Part shown: positions 1-10,461 of the stretch, one piece after another
How positions within the stretch are numbered: position 1 is the first letter of the stretch
Layout of the letters: the number at the start of each line of letters is the position of its first letter
Assembly: GCF_014066305.1 (NCBI RefSeq)
Contig: NW_023501156.1
Span: 1 to 45,714, forward strand
Origin: Letharia columbiana
Lineage: Eukaryota; Ascomycota; Lecanoromycetes; Lecanorales; Parmeliaceae
Direction of reading: 5' to 3'
Length of the DNA: 45,714 bases
The notes under the pieces: model-generated
Told to the model about the DNA's origin: nothing
The model's database searches: none
What the model saw: only the letters and a program-made list of their open reading frames with translations
Made by a program: the position numbers and the translations under genes

Positions 1-294
1 TGATTCACTCTCACGGTTAGCGCGATATCTCGGGCTTAGATTAGCGTCGGATTTAAACCCCAGTGAGTCTTGAGTTTGGAACACTCCGTAAACAACTGTA
101 CTACTCCCATCCTCGGTTGTTTCCTACCGCCTCATTCTACATACAGGCGCTTGTAGAGAGAGACGAGGCTTAGCGTTGAATGAGGCTCATGGAGATGTCA
201 GTGAAACAACAATACTCACTGCCGCCATCCAGGTGACGAGACGCGTCAGGATTCATCCCGCGTAAAGTGCTTTCTCAACAGCTTCCTTGGCGCA
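1..294. other. Upstream region of nbs1, no gene seen
   Basis: No convincing coding frame is visible in this stretch. It lies directly upstream of the nbs1 start codon and presumably holds its promoter and 5' leader; I see no distinctive motif. The window edge cuts whatever lies further left. Confidence 0.5.
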
Positions 295-2886
295 ATGTGG
301 ACCTTGGAATGTGATAGCAACATTCTAGACAGTGAGTGTGAGCAACAGTACTGCTGTGAGGGCCCAAGCTAACAAGCCTCCGCAAGGCAAAAGGATATGG
401 CTACGCCCGGGGAAGAAATATTTGTTCGGGAGAACGCTGGACCTGTCTAGGGGAAGGAACAGTATGCAGGCCCATATGCAATTTCATCGACCAGCGCTCA
501 CATCTCATAGAAAGCTTCCAGCTTAAGGATGAAAAGTCCGTCTCTCGGCAGCACCTTACCTTGACTGTATCCGCCGTCAAGCCAGGCGATGGAGTGAGTT
601 CCACTCATCAGACTACTAGGCTTTCTCTCTGACTGCCGTAGTCGCTTGTACATACTCGATCAGAGATCGCACTTAAAGATGAGGCCACGAAGTTTGGTAC
701 AGAGGTTGACGGCGTCCGCATCAAGGAAAACGAGCGAGTGTTAAAGGACAGTGAACACACGTTTCGATTGGGGAAGTCTAACCATATTTTTCGGTAAGCC
801 TAGCGGTCCTGCTAACGACGGGGATAGGTACTGACAAGCGAGTAGTATCAAATGGCAACCAGTTGTTTTCACTTTCTCACTGAGCTCAAAAGAGATGAAG
901 ACTGGCAAGGATCCATTACTTAATTACCGAAACAGACTTGAGGATCTCGATATTAAAGTCGTCATACCCTACATCGTCGGCGTGACCACACATGTTGTCA
1001 GTACCAAACGAAATACTGCCAAAGGCCTCCAGGCTCTCATCAATGGCAAATACATTGTGACGGAAACCTACATTGATGCTCTGGTCTACGCAACAACCCC
1101 AGAGAACCTCGATGAGCTGGAGAGTCTTTCCCCGCTCGAGGAGGACTTCGACGCCCATTGGCCAAATGCTTCAGAGCATCTGCCGGCGAAAAGCAAGGAA
1201 CCCAGCGAAAGACCATCCGAAGACTTTGTACCAAATTCGCATCGTGACAATGTTTTCGAAGGCTATACCTTTGTATTCTTGGACGCAACTCAGTTCGAGA
1301 CACTACAAGCCCCGATTACGAACGGTGGCGGGAAAGCTCTGTCGTTCATTCCCAATCCCGGAAAGACTACGGCTGAGGAAATTGTGCGCTATGTAAAGGG
1401 TGTGGCTGGAGAAAAGGGTCTGGGAGAGTTCGAAGATGGAAGCGAGGGTAAGGGTGTAGTGGTCATCAGGTTCAGGTTGAAGGAGAAGTTCGCAGATTGG
1501 GCAGCCCAGATGGATACTACAATATCTCTAGCTCTCGGCCAACGGCTGATCGAACAAAGCGAGTTCATCGAGGCCATATTGCTGAATGATGCCAGCATCC
1601 TGAGAAGGCCATTGGAGGTGGACTATGAGGAGTCGGCGCCGAGGACCAACGGAATGATTGCACCAGCAGCATTAGCAGAAGATGTCATGCAAGTGGAAAC
1701 ACTTGCTCAGCCAGAGGTCTCCAAGCCCGCACCAAGGCGAGCTCGTGTTCGAGGAAATGTTGTGAGCCGCTTCAAAGGATTTGGCGCTGACGATGACGAC
1801 GAGTCTTCAATGCCAACATCTTCTCGACCTGCTCCTGTTGACTCACAGATGGAGTATGCACCGCTGAGTGGAAGGTCACAACGTTATTCCAATGGTGCGT
1901 CTTTGGCGGATTCTCCCGTGGAGATTGACTCTCAAAACCAAGAGAATGGCGAGGATGAGGCCACAAAATCCCGAAAACGACCAGCGTCAACTCTAGAAGA
2001 AGTTGACGAAGATGAGATGATGGACAGTCTTTTGCCAGCTGCTACGGCCATGAAAAAACGAAGGATTGAAGAGGCTGAATCTTTTCAGCGCGACGGAGTT
2101 CCAAGAGAGCAATCGTTCGAGACATCCCAGAAGAAGGCTAAAAAGGAGAACACGCGGCAACCGCCTAAAGAGGTCAACATCAAAGAGGCACTGCGTGAGC
2201 GACGAGAAAGAGAAGAAAAAGAAGAGGCAGCCAGACGAGATGAAGAGAACCCTCGAGAAACCATAGATGGTATGAGCATTGATGAGATGAAGAAACTTGC
2301 AATTGTCGAGCCTATGGACGTCCTTGATCGCTCAAAACGAACACAGCGAAGAGAACATGATAATCCCGCAGACAGCCGATGGGATGAGCGTTGGAATGGC
2401 AGAAAGAACTTCAAGAAATTCCGGCGGCGAGGGGAAGGTACTCAAGCGAGGCGTGGCCAGAGTGTCATTGTGCCCTTGGAAGAAGTCAAGAGGAAGGACT
2501 TTGGGATTGGACAAGGGTACTGGGTGGAGAGCGAGAAGACAAAGAAGAGGCGCAAGGAGAATGAGCGCACGACGCAATCGCAGTCACAGAGCCAACCATT
2601 TGCTACAGCGAAGAGCGAGGCCGTCGAAGGACCCTCCGAGCTTGTTGTTGATGGAGATATACCTGTGTCCAGTGAGGAGGATGCTCCGAGGATCACATTG
2701 CACCAGGAAAGAACTCAACAAACGGATGAAAGCAGCAACAGATCTCAAGTTGTGAATGGGAAGCGACCGGCTGCTAGCCAGGCCAACGGCGGTCCAGCCA
2801 AGAAGCAGAAGACGTTTGCCGTGCAGGACTCGGACAGTGACAGCGAAGACGAGCTGAAGTTCAGGTTCAAGAAGAAGGGGAGATAG
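295..2886 (+). CDS. nbs1: Nbs1/Xrs2-like subunit of the Mre11-Rad50-Nbs1 complex
   Basis: Nuclear sensor subunit of the MRN complex that binds DNA double-strand breaks and recruits the ATM/Tel1 kinase. I read five exons: 295-331, 387-461, 511-593, 642-793 and 846-2886, giving 795 codons plus stop with every junction in frame. The spliced N-terminus carries an FHA domain: KKYLFGRT, then KSVSRQHLTLTV (the phosphopeptide-binding SRxH core), KFGTEVDGVRI and FRIKWQPVV. A BRCT-like region follows (LEDLDIKVVIPYIVGVTTHV... about residues 155-220). The C-terminal third is charged and low-complexity and holds KNFKKFRR, which resembles the Mre11-binding patch of human NBS1, plus a terminal acidic/basic tail (DSDSDSEDELKFRFKKK) of the type expected for Tel1 contact. 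The start at 295 is chosen because MWTLE-type starts are typical of the family. Fungal orthologues include scaA of Aspergillus. Identity is secure; exact intron edges are my reading. Confidence 0.95.
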
Positions 2887-3071
2887 ATGGCAGGCCTTTG
2901 AGCTAATTTTGGCACATATTTGCGTCAGCTTGCGCTGTTCACATGGCTTGTACATCCTCAAGGTATCGCTCTTGTCCAACCAAGTTGCTGTAATATATCA
3001 CGTGAATATACAAGCAAAGCAATATACAAGATTCCTCAACTCCGCGCTCTTTCCTTGCCATCTTCGCACTT

Positions 3072-3544
3072 TTAGTCTTCCATCGCCATCTCTTCCATTG
3101 CTTCTACCGCTCTCTCCAATTCTCTTACTCTTGACCCAATTCTATTCTTTATCTGTTCTCCATCAGCCGAGTTGATGGCCTTCTCGTAAGCCTCTTTGAA
3201 TTTTGCCAATTCCTCTTGGGCGGCTGCCCTGTCGTCGGCTGCGTAAACGGTCTTCTTTTCGGTTTCTTCGGAGGCTATCTCGAATTCGTCTTTTGCTGTT
3301 GCATAGCTGTGGCTGTTGTCAGTAGTCGAACAGGACAAATGGCTAGGACAGAGACCGACAGTTCTTGTAATTCTTCCACTTGCTCGTCTGCGGAGGTTTT
3401 GGCAGCGAAAGTGCGGCGAAGATGTGGTTGGGTGATGGAGGGGAGCACTCGAGGTTGGCGACAGAGGTGGATGGGCGTGGCGTTGGAACGTGTAGGTGCA
3501 GAGATGAGTGTCCGCGGACAGCGAGCCAGGACTCGGGTGATCAT
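3072..3544 (-). CDS. Small conserved mitochondrial-type protein
   Basis: Two exons, 3544-3360 and 3312-3072, give 141 residues. The N-terminus (MITRVLARCPRTLISAPTRS) is rich in Arg, Ser and Thr without acidic residues, as in a mitochondrial presequence. The C-terminal half is a charged helical segment (AKDEFEIASEETEKKTVYAA, then DRAAAQEELAKFKEAYEKAI) ending in a second helix RVRELERAVEAMEEMAMED, so a coiled coil is likely. The 47-nt intron has a weak donor (gtcggt) but a good branch (ctgac) and cag acceptor, and it alone joins the two frames. I recognise the helix as that of a short uncharacterised fungal protein; no function is known to me. Start codons at 3577 or 3586 are alternatives. The gene converges on nbs1 with 185 bp between stops. 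Confidence 0.78.
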
Positions 3545-3702
3545 AACAGCGGAAATATAGATAGAGAAGAAGCTCATTGCACCCACGAATTGGAGTCGGG
3601 AAATAATTCACACCAGCTACCCGGAGATCCAGACTTCGGTGGCGGCTCGCGTGCTGTGATTCGAATATCTTTTCAATATGAATCTATTAAATCTTATAGA
3701 GA
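3545..3702. promoter_or_regulatory. Short divergent promoter region
   Basis: Only about 158 bp separate the start of the mitochondrial-type gene (minus) from the start of the cytochrome b5-like gene (plus), so the two probably share a bidirectional promoter. This is inferred from the layout; no specific element was identified. Confidence 0.35.
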
Positions 3703-4668
3703 TTGAGACGAGATAGTTTTGATATGGTGCTATTTGGACTCGGGATACTGCTTGTCTCTGTTTCGGTGATCATATACAGGTATCAGTCAACCCGGCACTC
3801 GGCATGGACTGGAAAACAAGACCCAGGGAAGAGCGGCGCAGGATCGCCAATCGCAGAACTAGAAGACGACGACGATGGAGCCAAAACCAGACCCGAAATC
3901 CCTACATTCACGCTCGATGAGGAAGGAAGTAATAAAGATGCTGCGCCTGGCGACATTCAGAAGGACATACAAGCCACGAAGTCGAAGCCATCATCTCGTC
4001 TGGGCACGTCTCCTCCACCACCACCATCCTCCATAATGCCACCGCCCCCTCGACCGAGCCCAAACGCCAAGCGAAAACCGGAACCTTCCCTCATGCCACC
4101 TCCGCCAATCCCCGCACCCACCCCCCGAGCTCCTCCTACGCTCTCAACAACCCTCCGACCACCCCCTTCGACAGCTTCTACCCTCCGCGCTCCACCCTCC
4201 CGTTCTCTTGCACCACCAACCTCTTCCCTGTCGACCTCCACCCTCTCCCCCTCCGCGCGCCCCTCCAAGAAAGTCCTCCTCGACCCCGGCCACTCCCCCC
4301 TCGACTGGGCGCACCTGACCGCCAATCCTCCCACCCCTACGTTCCTCCGCGGCGCCGACGTACCGCCGCAGCTCATACGGGTACCGCCTTCGGCGCTGAA
4401 ATGGCATCATGGGCGCAAAGGGAGGGATGCGTGGGGGGTGTGGCAGGGTAAGGTATATAATCTGACGCCGTATATGAAATTTCATCCGGGAGGGGTGGGG
4501 GAGTTGATGAGGGGGGCGGGGAAGGTGGCGCAGGGGGAGAAGCTGTTTAATGAGAAGCATCCGTGGGTGAGTTGGGAGAATATGTTGGGGGAGTGTTTGG
4601 TGGGGATATTGGTGTCTGAGAATGAGGTGGGAAAGGGGGAGGGGAATGACCTGGAGGAGATGGATTAG
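3703..4668 (+). CDS. Membrane-anchored cytochrome b5-like heme-binding protein
   Basis: Single-exon frame of 321 residues. An N-terminal membrane anchor (VLFGLGILLVSVSVIIYRY, residues about 9-27) is followed by a long Pro/Ser-rich linker (about residues 70-200, runs of PPPP) and a C-terminal cytochrome b5 fold from about residue 225. The heme-ligand signature FHPGG is at residues 260-264, and a second His lies in EKHPWVSWE near residue 286. GKVYNLTPYMKFHPGGVGEL and LGECLVGILV are the conserved core and exit helix. This arrangement resembles yeast Irc21 and the b5 domain of Ncb5or-type proteins, small ER redox proteins that pass electrons to membrane enzymes. The reductase domain of Ncb5or is absent. 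An internal start at 3724 would give a protein seven residues shorter. Strong codon bias changes at about 4000-4350 reflect the proline linker. Confidence 0.88.
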   Translation: MRRDSFDMVLFGLGILLVSVSVIIYRYQSTRHSAWTGKQDPGKSGAGSPIAELEDDDDGAKTRPEIPTFTLDEEGSNKDAAPGDIQKDIQATKSKPSSRLGTSPPPPPSSIMPPPPRPSPNAKRKPEPSLMPPPPIPAPTPRAPPTLSTTLRPPPSTASTLRAPPSRSLAPPTSSLSTSTLSPSARPSKKVLLDPGHSPLDWAHLTANPPTPTFLRGADVPPQLIRVPPSALKWHHGRKGRDAWGVWQGKVYNLTPYMKFHPGGVGELMRGAGKVAQGEKLFNEKHPWVSWENMLGECLVGILVSENEVGKGEGNDLEEMD

Positions 4669-5375
4669 GAGTGGACCATAAATGGTGCATGCAATGGCGT
4701 TCCATTTATAGCATAGATGTGTGCTTTTTCGAGATACCCATGACTTTTACAATGAACGGCCTTCAGTCCAATACGGGTCCAAAATGGAAATTCTCTCCAG
4801 CGCCTTTCTTCACCCCCCCCACCCCCACCCTTCCTCCGAGAAAAAAGTTATTCCGTTGCTCGCAGGTTCGCTACCCGAATCACTCCTGCCACAGCAGTCA
4901 TGGGACTGGCGATGTGATCATTCGATTCAATGCCAATACATTGGCGAAAAGAACCATGCCAGCCTTTCGCAGACCAATTGGAGCGGCGCATATCTCCAAA
5001 ACATTGACAAGCTCAGCATCAAAGAGTGGATCTCTCGGCTCTCGAATGCTCTGCTCAAGCTGTTGTCGCACAAGAATATTCAATCTTCCTAGCTTGCTAC
5101 CTTTTGTCTGTTAAACAACAGATAGTCTGCCAATCTCTAGAATCCCTGCCTGGTGGTGCCTCAAGCGAATCGTACCCTTTTCTCTTCACCCTTTCTTACA
5201 CTCGGCCCTTCTCTTCCCCCCGCTGGTTCAAGCTGTGCATTGCTAGTGGCGGATCGAGCCAGCTCCAAGCTCGGCGAAGAGTACAGCCATCAATCCTCAG
5301 ATTTCCCAAAGCTCATAGGCAACACCGGGGAGGCTTCGAGCCCCAAGGTCAGCGGCAACAGCCTCCTAGGGCTAC
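4669..5375. other. Intergenic, no gene assigned
   Basis: Contains the 3' side of the cytochrome b5 gene and the 3' side of the NLR gene (convergent). Open frames exist on both strands at about 4721-5092 (+) and 4898-5083 (-); the minus frame has natural-looking composition but no start context, splice partner or motif, so I leave both uncalled. Confidence 0.45.
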
Positions 5376-8300
5376 CTACCTGTACCAAAACTCCACCTCT
5401 CTGTCGAAGTCGTCGGGACTGAGGGAAGTGATTCCTTCAGGCACAGCGCGGCCCCTCGCTTCGCGAACACCAATCCATGTCTGTCTCGCGGCTGCCTTGA
5501 TAGCGTTGCCCATGATCTTACTTCCCTGGGCTTCAAAGACAACAGATTGCCAACCCAGCGTTCGGGCGAGATGAGCTTGCGCGGAGAGACTCTGCTGCGA
5601 CTGGAAATGGTCGAGGCTTTGCTGAAGGAGAGCACTGGTAGTGCACGTTTTTTAGTAGGGATGAAGCTGACGGAGCGGAGGTTGGGTTGTCTTACTGGGC
5701 TTCTTGGTAGTCTTTCGTCCTCATTTGGTGCTCAGCGAGCTTGAGGTCGAGGACTGCTTTACAGTTAGCGCTTTCGGACAACTTTCCTTCCTCCGGCAGT
5801 TTCTTCACATTTTCGCTGGCCTTTTTGTAACAATTGAGGCTTTCGTCTGGTTCTTCGAGAGCGTTATAGATGCCGCCCATCACAAAATGGAGTCGAACTA
5901 ATCTGTTGGCGGCCCACCGTTTAGCTCTCATCCTGCAAATTGGTTGATGTTTACTCACTCGAGCGAAGAGTTGCAATCGACGTTGGGAAGTTTTCTTTGC
6001 ATTGCCAATGAAGCTTCCGCGATCCCAAGTGCCATGGCCGGTAAATTCTGCATCTGATAGACTAGAGCAATGTTTGCAGAGGCTACTGCATGGATTTTCC
6101 ATGACCTTGGGGTCAGCAGCTGGAAAGCACTGACGAGCTCTCTTGCCTTTATGAAGAAGGCTAGTGCTTCGAAAATCTTGCCGGCCTCAGTATGGTGGAC
6201 TCCTTGGTCAATCCCACGGCTTGCTTCATCAAATCGTGTGTCAGTAGTTTCTGCTTCCAATTGGACAGTTTCAGCATCATGTAGACGCGAGTCCGGGTTG
6301 CCATCATGAGGTACGTCTGATTCATTGGTTTGAGTCGCCGCTCCAATGGCGTTTACTGCTTTCTCAAGCTGCGCAGCGAATGATAACCACACTTCTTTCG
6401 AGACTGTTTCTGAGACGCTCCAGCGTCGACTAAAAGTGTTTGGTGTAAAGAGACGGCCTGAACACGATTTCGCGACCATTGGCCGTGACCAGTCCAAGAA
6501 GATCAAAAACGATTGCTCGAGGATAGAACTATTGAAGCAAGCGTCAACCGTCTCATCACTCGTACTGACTGGAGCAATAGTGAGAATGGCTGAGCGATAG
6601 ATGTCTGATACTCTCGACATCGCATTCAGCAAGTCCTCTTGGTCACCTTGGACAACACACAGCGAATGGATCCAGATGTACCGCACGCCCAGGCGCCTAG
6701 TAAGTTCAATCGCATCAAATACGGATCTTCGTATTTCGGAAGGTTCGATACTTTGCCGAAGTCTGCTCATATTTGAAATCGTCAACTGCGTCTCCGAAGA
6801 GCCCCGAGAGCCCCAACAATAGCTGAGAGCTACATAACAACCAGTCTGGCCAGCAGTGTCAACAAGGCGTGGAGATTGCGTATTATCTAGACCAACGTCG
6901 ATGAGTCTTGCGGGTAATTTTGTAGTAGAAGTTTCCATTTGAAGTAAGCTCGGATCGGGCCTCTGCGATCTAGCAATCAATCCATGAGCAAGCCGTATCA
7001 GTACCTGATCTTCCTCGGCATTGCCCCGGTGCGCATTGTACCTGTACGAGAATAAGCCGCCCGGCTCTTCTGGGATCAATAAGGATTTACCAAGTTGTGA
7101 GAACAAGTATCTTGAGATACGAATCATTTGAGAGTTCCTGGCTCAGCGTGCCCTTTTCCCGCTTCTGATCATACTCCACAAAGATGCTAGAGAGTTTGTG
7201 GACATGACGATGAAGAGTATCAAATTCTGGCCAATTCCCAAGCACGATGTTCTTCATCTTCCTCCTAGATGGCCATCTTGCCTCAAGAAGCCGGCTCGCA
7301 CAATGAAACCCTCCCCTAAAATTGCCCGGATCAAGCTTGGCTCGGAATGATGTGGCGGTCACGCGGTGTATATCAAGTCCACTGGGATCCGCCTCGGCAG
7401 CTAATAGAGCATGCGCAATTAGCTCATTCTTGGCATCGAAGTAGTCATGATCATTCATTGGGAACGCATTCAATGGGACGTCTTGGAAGCGTTGAGCGCC
7501 GAGCAGGATTGCGTCGTCAACACAGTATGAATCGAGAAAAGTGATGACGTTTGCGAGAGCATATGAAGCCGATGACAGGTTGGCACATATGAGAGGGCTA
7601 GAAGGCTGAGAAGCGAGCACGCGACTCGAGTGTTGTTCCAGTATAGCCATGATTTGGTTGTCTTTGGATGAGCTCCGGCGATTGAGAATAGTACCCACCC
7701 CGCGTAGGGTTAGCGGCAGACAGCGACAATCCTCTGCAATTGTCGCCAACATTGCAAGGTCTGCTGCAGGGTTTGCTGCATCAACTGCACGAGGTGCCAG
7801 CGAACGAATAAATTTCGTGGCATCCTCGACAGTAAAGGGACCAACCTCAAAAGCGTGCAAGCACTCATGTGCCTCAATGTCTAGTCCTTCTCGAAACGGT
7901 TGCCTGCTCGTCAATATGATAGAGCCACGACGGCGATTCGGCATGAAGCGTGATAGAAGCTGAAGCTCATCCGCGTCATCGAAGACAAGGAGCCACCTTG
8001 AGCTTGTGGTAGAAAGCCAGGCTACTAGCTTTTTCCTGCTATTCTCATGATAATGATCTCTGCGATCTTGGACCAGACCAAGACTTACTGCAGCTTCGTG
8101 AAATGACTGAGCAAGATGAAGGTTACTGTTGGCACGAAGCCACAAAACATGATCGAATCTAGCTTGAATTCGACATGTCAATTCCAACGCAATGGCACTT
8201 TTCCCAACTCCGGGAGCGCCATGTAAGACGATGACGGCACCGGAGTCTGGGCTTGCTATATAGCCACTGGGCAGCACAGGTATAGGCAAGAAAATACCTT

Positions 8301-9822
8301 CCAATGGGATCAAAAGTTCTTGGCGGCCAAAAAATCTTGCATCTCTACTCGGAACTCGCATGGAGAAGATCCGAGATCGGCGTTCCACGCGTGGCGATTC
8401 CAGAACCGATAAAACCTCTGGAGAGTTCTGCTGCGTTACGTTTGTGACCGAACCTTCATGTCTAGCTTGTTCAATCTTGATCGCCTCCTGGGATTTGATT
8501 CCAGTATCATAGTATGGTATATTCTTAGGCTTATTGCTGGCTTCTGCAGCGAGAAGATCAGGTGGCTTTCTTCTCGGGTCAGGATGCTGAACGCCATGAC
8601 CCGTGAAACTAGCCTCGTTTGTAATGCCGCTGGCTGATATATTATCGGAGCCACTGGCCGATTCTACCATCGGAACTGGAGTTGCGTCTGTTGAGGGTAT
8701 TGGATGCATGGTCAGGAGAGTTGCTTGAGGTGAGGCTGGTCCACTGCTAGTCATGTCCGTTGCAGTTTCATCCGTGGGCAGGCAAGTGCTTGGCCCGGCA
8801 CGGACCTGAGCCTCAATCACTGGTAGTTGTGCAGGAGTACCAGAAATTGAAAGCTGGGCGCCAAAACTAGGTATTGAAAGGAGCCGGTTGTAGATTGTAC
8901 TTCTCGGGTAGAAAGCACAGTTCTTCTTGTCTCCTTCTCCGGGTGGAATTGTAATCTCTTCGTCTGTAGTCGTCCACATCCTGACACTCATGGTTGCGGA
9001 ACATATGCACCGAGGGTCTTCAGCGCGGAATTTCAAAACATGCTTCCTTTTGGACTCGGCTGCGCATGAGACTTGAAATAGGGTAGAATGAAGAGTAAAT
9101 TCTTCGAAGCGGGCGGCAATATGCTGGAGGCATCTGGCATCCTGAGGGCAGTTGAGATGTTTTGGCAGTGTCTTGCAAGGCAAACACTTTGAGATCAAGG
9201 GGATCCATTCATTTTGATTATCGAGATTAAGATCTGGATCTCCAAGCATAACGAGAGTCTCGATGGTGTTGAGCAAAGCTTCCATATGTTGATGGTGTGA
9301 GCTTCGATATGCTTCGAGAAGAGCCTTGAGTCATCAGCAAAGTTGAGCAATTCGGCATAGTCAGGCACACCTTCTTGAGCACGAAACTACCCAACTTATG
9401 GCCTATTAGTATCAGGGTGTCATCATCTGACTAGGCGTGCCGTCAGTGCAAGCAAAATTAGAAAAGCAGAATTTCATCTTCACCAGGCCATCATCCTGTT
9501 GCATAGCCGTAAGTGCCTGTAACAAACGTTCTCCAGCTTCACAATACGCAAACCACGAAGCAAGGCTGTCAATCCGTATGTCATGGTGGAAAATCCAGAC
9601 TACCGTGCATTTGTTCTCCGAAGCAATAATATCATCCAGCCACTTTGGGAAGTGGGGGCAGGTCTGGTCTGCTAGCGTTTCTCCATTATTTCCTGGTACA
9701 ATAACAATGCTGCGGTATCCATGTTATCAGCAAGAAAAGACTGAGACTCTAGTGAAAATTGCTTACTTCGTTCTTTCAGAGGTATCTGCTCTCTTCTCGC
9801 GTATCTTTTGTAGCCGCGCCAT
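5376..9822 (-). CDS. NLR: hydrolase-like / NB-ARC / HET / TPR protein
   Basis: Seven exons (9822-9767, 9709-9484, 9430-9371, 9324-7091, 7041-5959, 5902-5696, 5634-5376) join into one frame of 1374 codons plus stop. Domains in order: residues 1-130, an alpha/beta-hydrolase fold of the kind found at NLR N-termini (NIVIVPGNNG, then LILIGHKLGSFVLKKALLEA near 97-115); 475-700, NB-ARC NTPase with Walker A GAPGVGKS at about 483-490, Walker B WLLVFDDADE near 555 and SIILTSR; about 860-1080, a HET domain (YVALSYCWG near 928, YIWIHSLCVVQ near 979, RRWSVSETVSKE); about 1140-1374, helical TPR-like repeats. NLRs of this type are intracellular STAND switches in fungal non-self recognition; HET domains trigger cell death. 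Odd points: the hydrolase nucleophile Ser is Lys, HET motif B has His for the usual Asp, and HET lies between NB-ARC and TPR rather than N-terminal. The 49-nt intron 7090-7042 that joins NB-ARC to HET lacks an obvious branch point; if unused, there would be two genes. Confidence 0.82.
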
Positions 9823-10461
9823 ATTGACCCGAGAGACCTGTAGAGAAAATACGCCTTATTACCACGTGATCATATTAGGCCGCCTAAAATCTGAGTTTCG
9901 CGAACTTTTCCAGGCAATGAGCTATTTGTTTTCAACCGTGCTTCACATCGTGATGAACAAGCAGGTGCGAGCAGCATTGGGTTAGATATATCTTCGCAAG
10001 CACAGCCTCACAGAAATTATGCAAGGCGTCCTGGAGCCTTCGTAGCTATCGAGGCTGTAGCTGTGCGGTGTCGTCATTTTCTTCTAATTGGCTGCGGAGG
10101 GACGCAAAGGCGATCCTGCCCAAGATATGCGCGCTGGCGCACTGTACCATGGGTATAGAGGCGCTGAACGCTATAAGTAACCCGGATGTGGAACACCGAA
10201 TACCAAGGTGAGTATCTCCCCAAAAGACACGCCCTTGAATCAGGATAATTGCGGCGGTGTGATCAAATCGCGCAGAATTACAAGCGCACAGCCTCAGCCT
10301 CAGCCTCAGCCTCATACTTGCATTCGCACGATGGCAAGAGACCCAGGCTAGATCATTGAAGCGATGATATATGTGTTGTGGCATGGACTTGTCAAAGCTC
10401 CGTTTACAGCGATCAATTGACCTCTTAAATCGGCGAGCTCCTGATCAAGTCATAGTTGCTG
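9823..10461. promoter_or_regulatory. Divergent intergenic region between NLR and CorA-like gene
   Basis: This 639-bp gap separates two genes transcribed away from each other and must hold both promoters. It contains a short hexanucleotide microsatellite, cagcct units at about 10289-10314. Open frames across it (for example 10046-10384 minus) are driven by that microsatellite and have no recognisable protein features. No regulatory site was identified. Confidence 0.4.

Noticed and set aside
5027..5045. GGATCTCTCGGCTCTCG, identical to a core of plant or animal 5.8S rRNA
   Set aside because: Only 17 bases match; the following sequence (aatgctctgctcaag) departs at once from the 5.8S consensus, and no 18S or 28S sequence is near.
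7042..7127. HET protein as a separate gene starting MIRISRYLFSQ at 7127
   Set aside because: This start overlaps the NB-ARC exon in another frame; a GT-AG intron joins the two in phase, and the total length is then a multiple of three. Kept as the alternative to test.
10046..10384. 112-codon minus frame between the NLR and CorA-like genes
   Set aside because: It runs through a cagcct microsatellite (Arg-Leu repeats) and has no domain, signal or splice partner.
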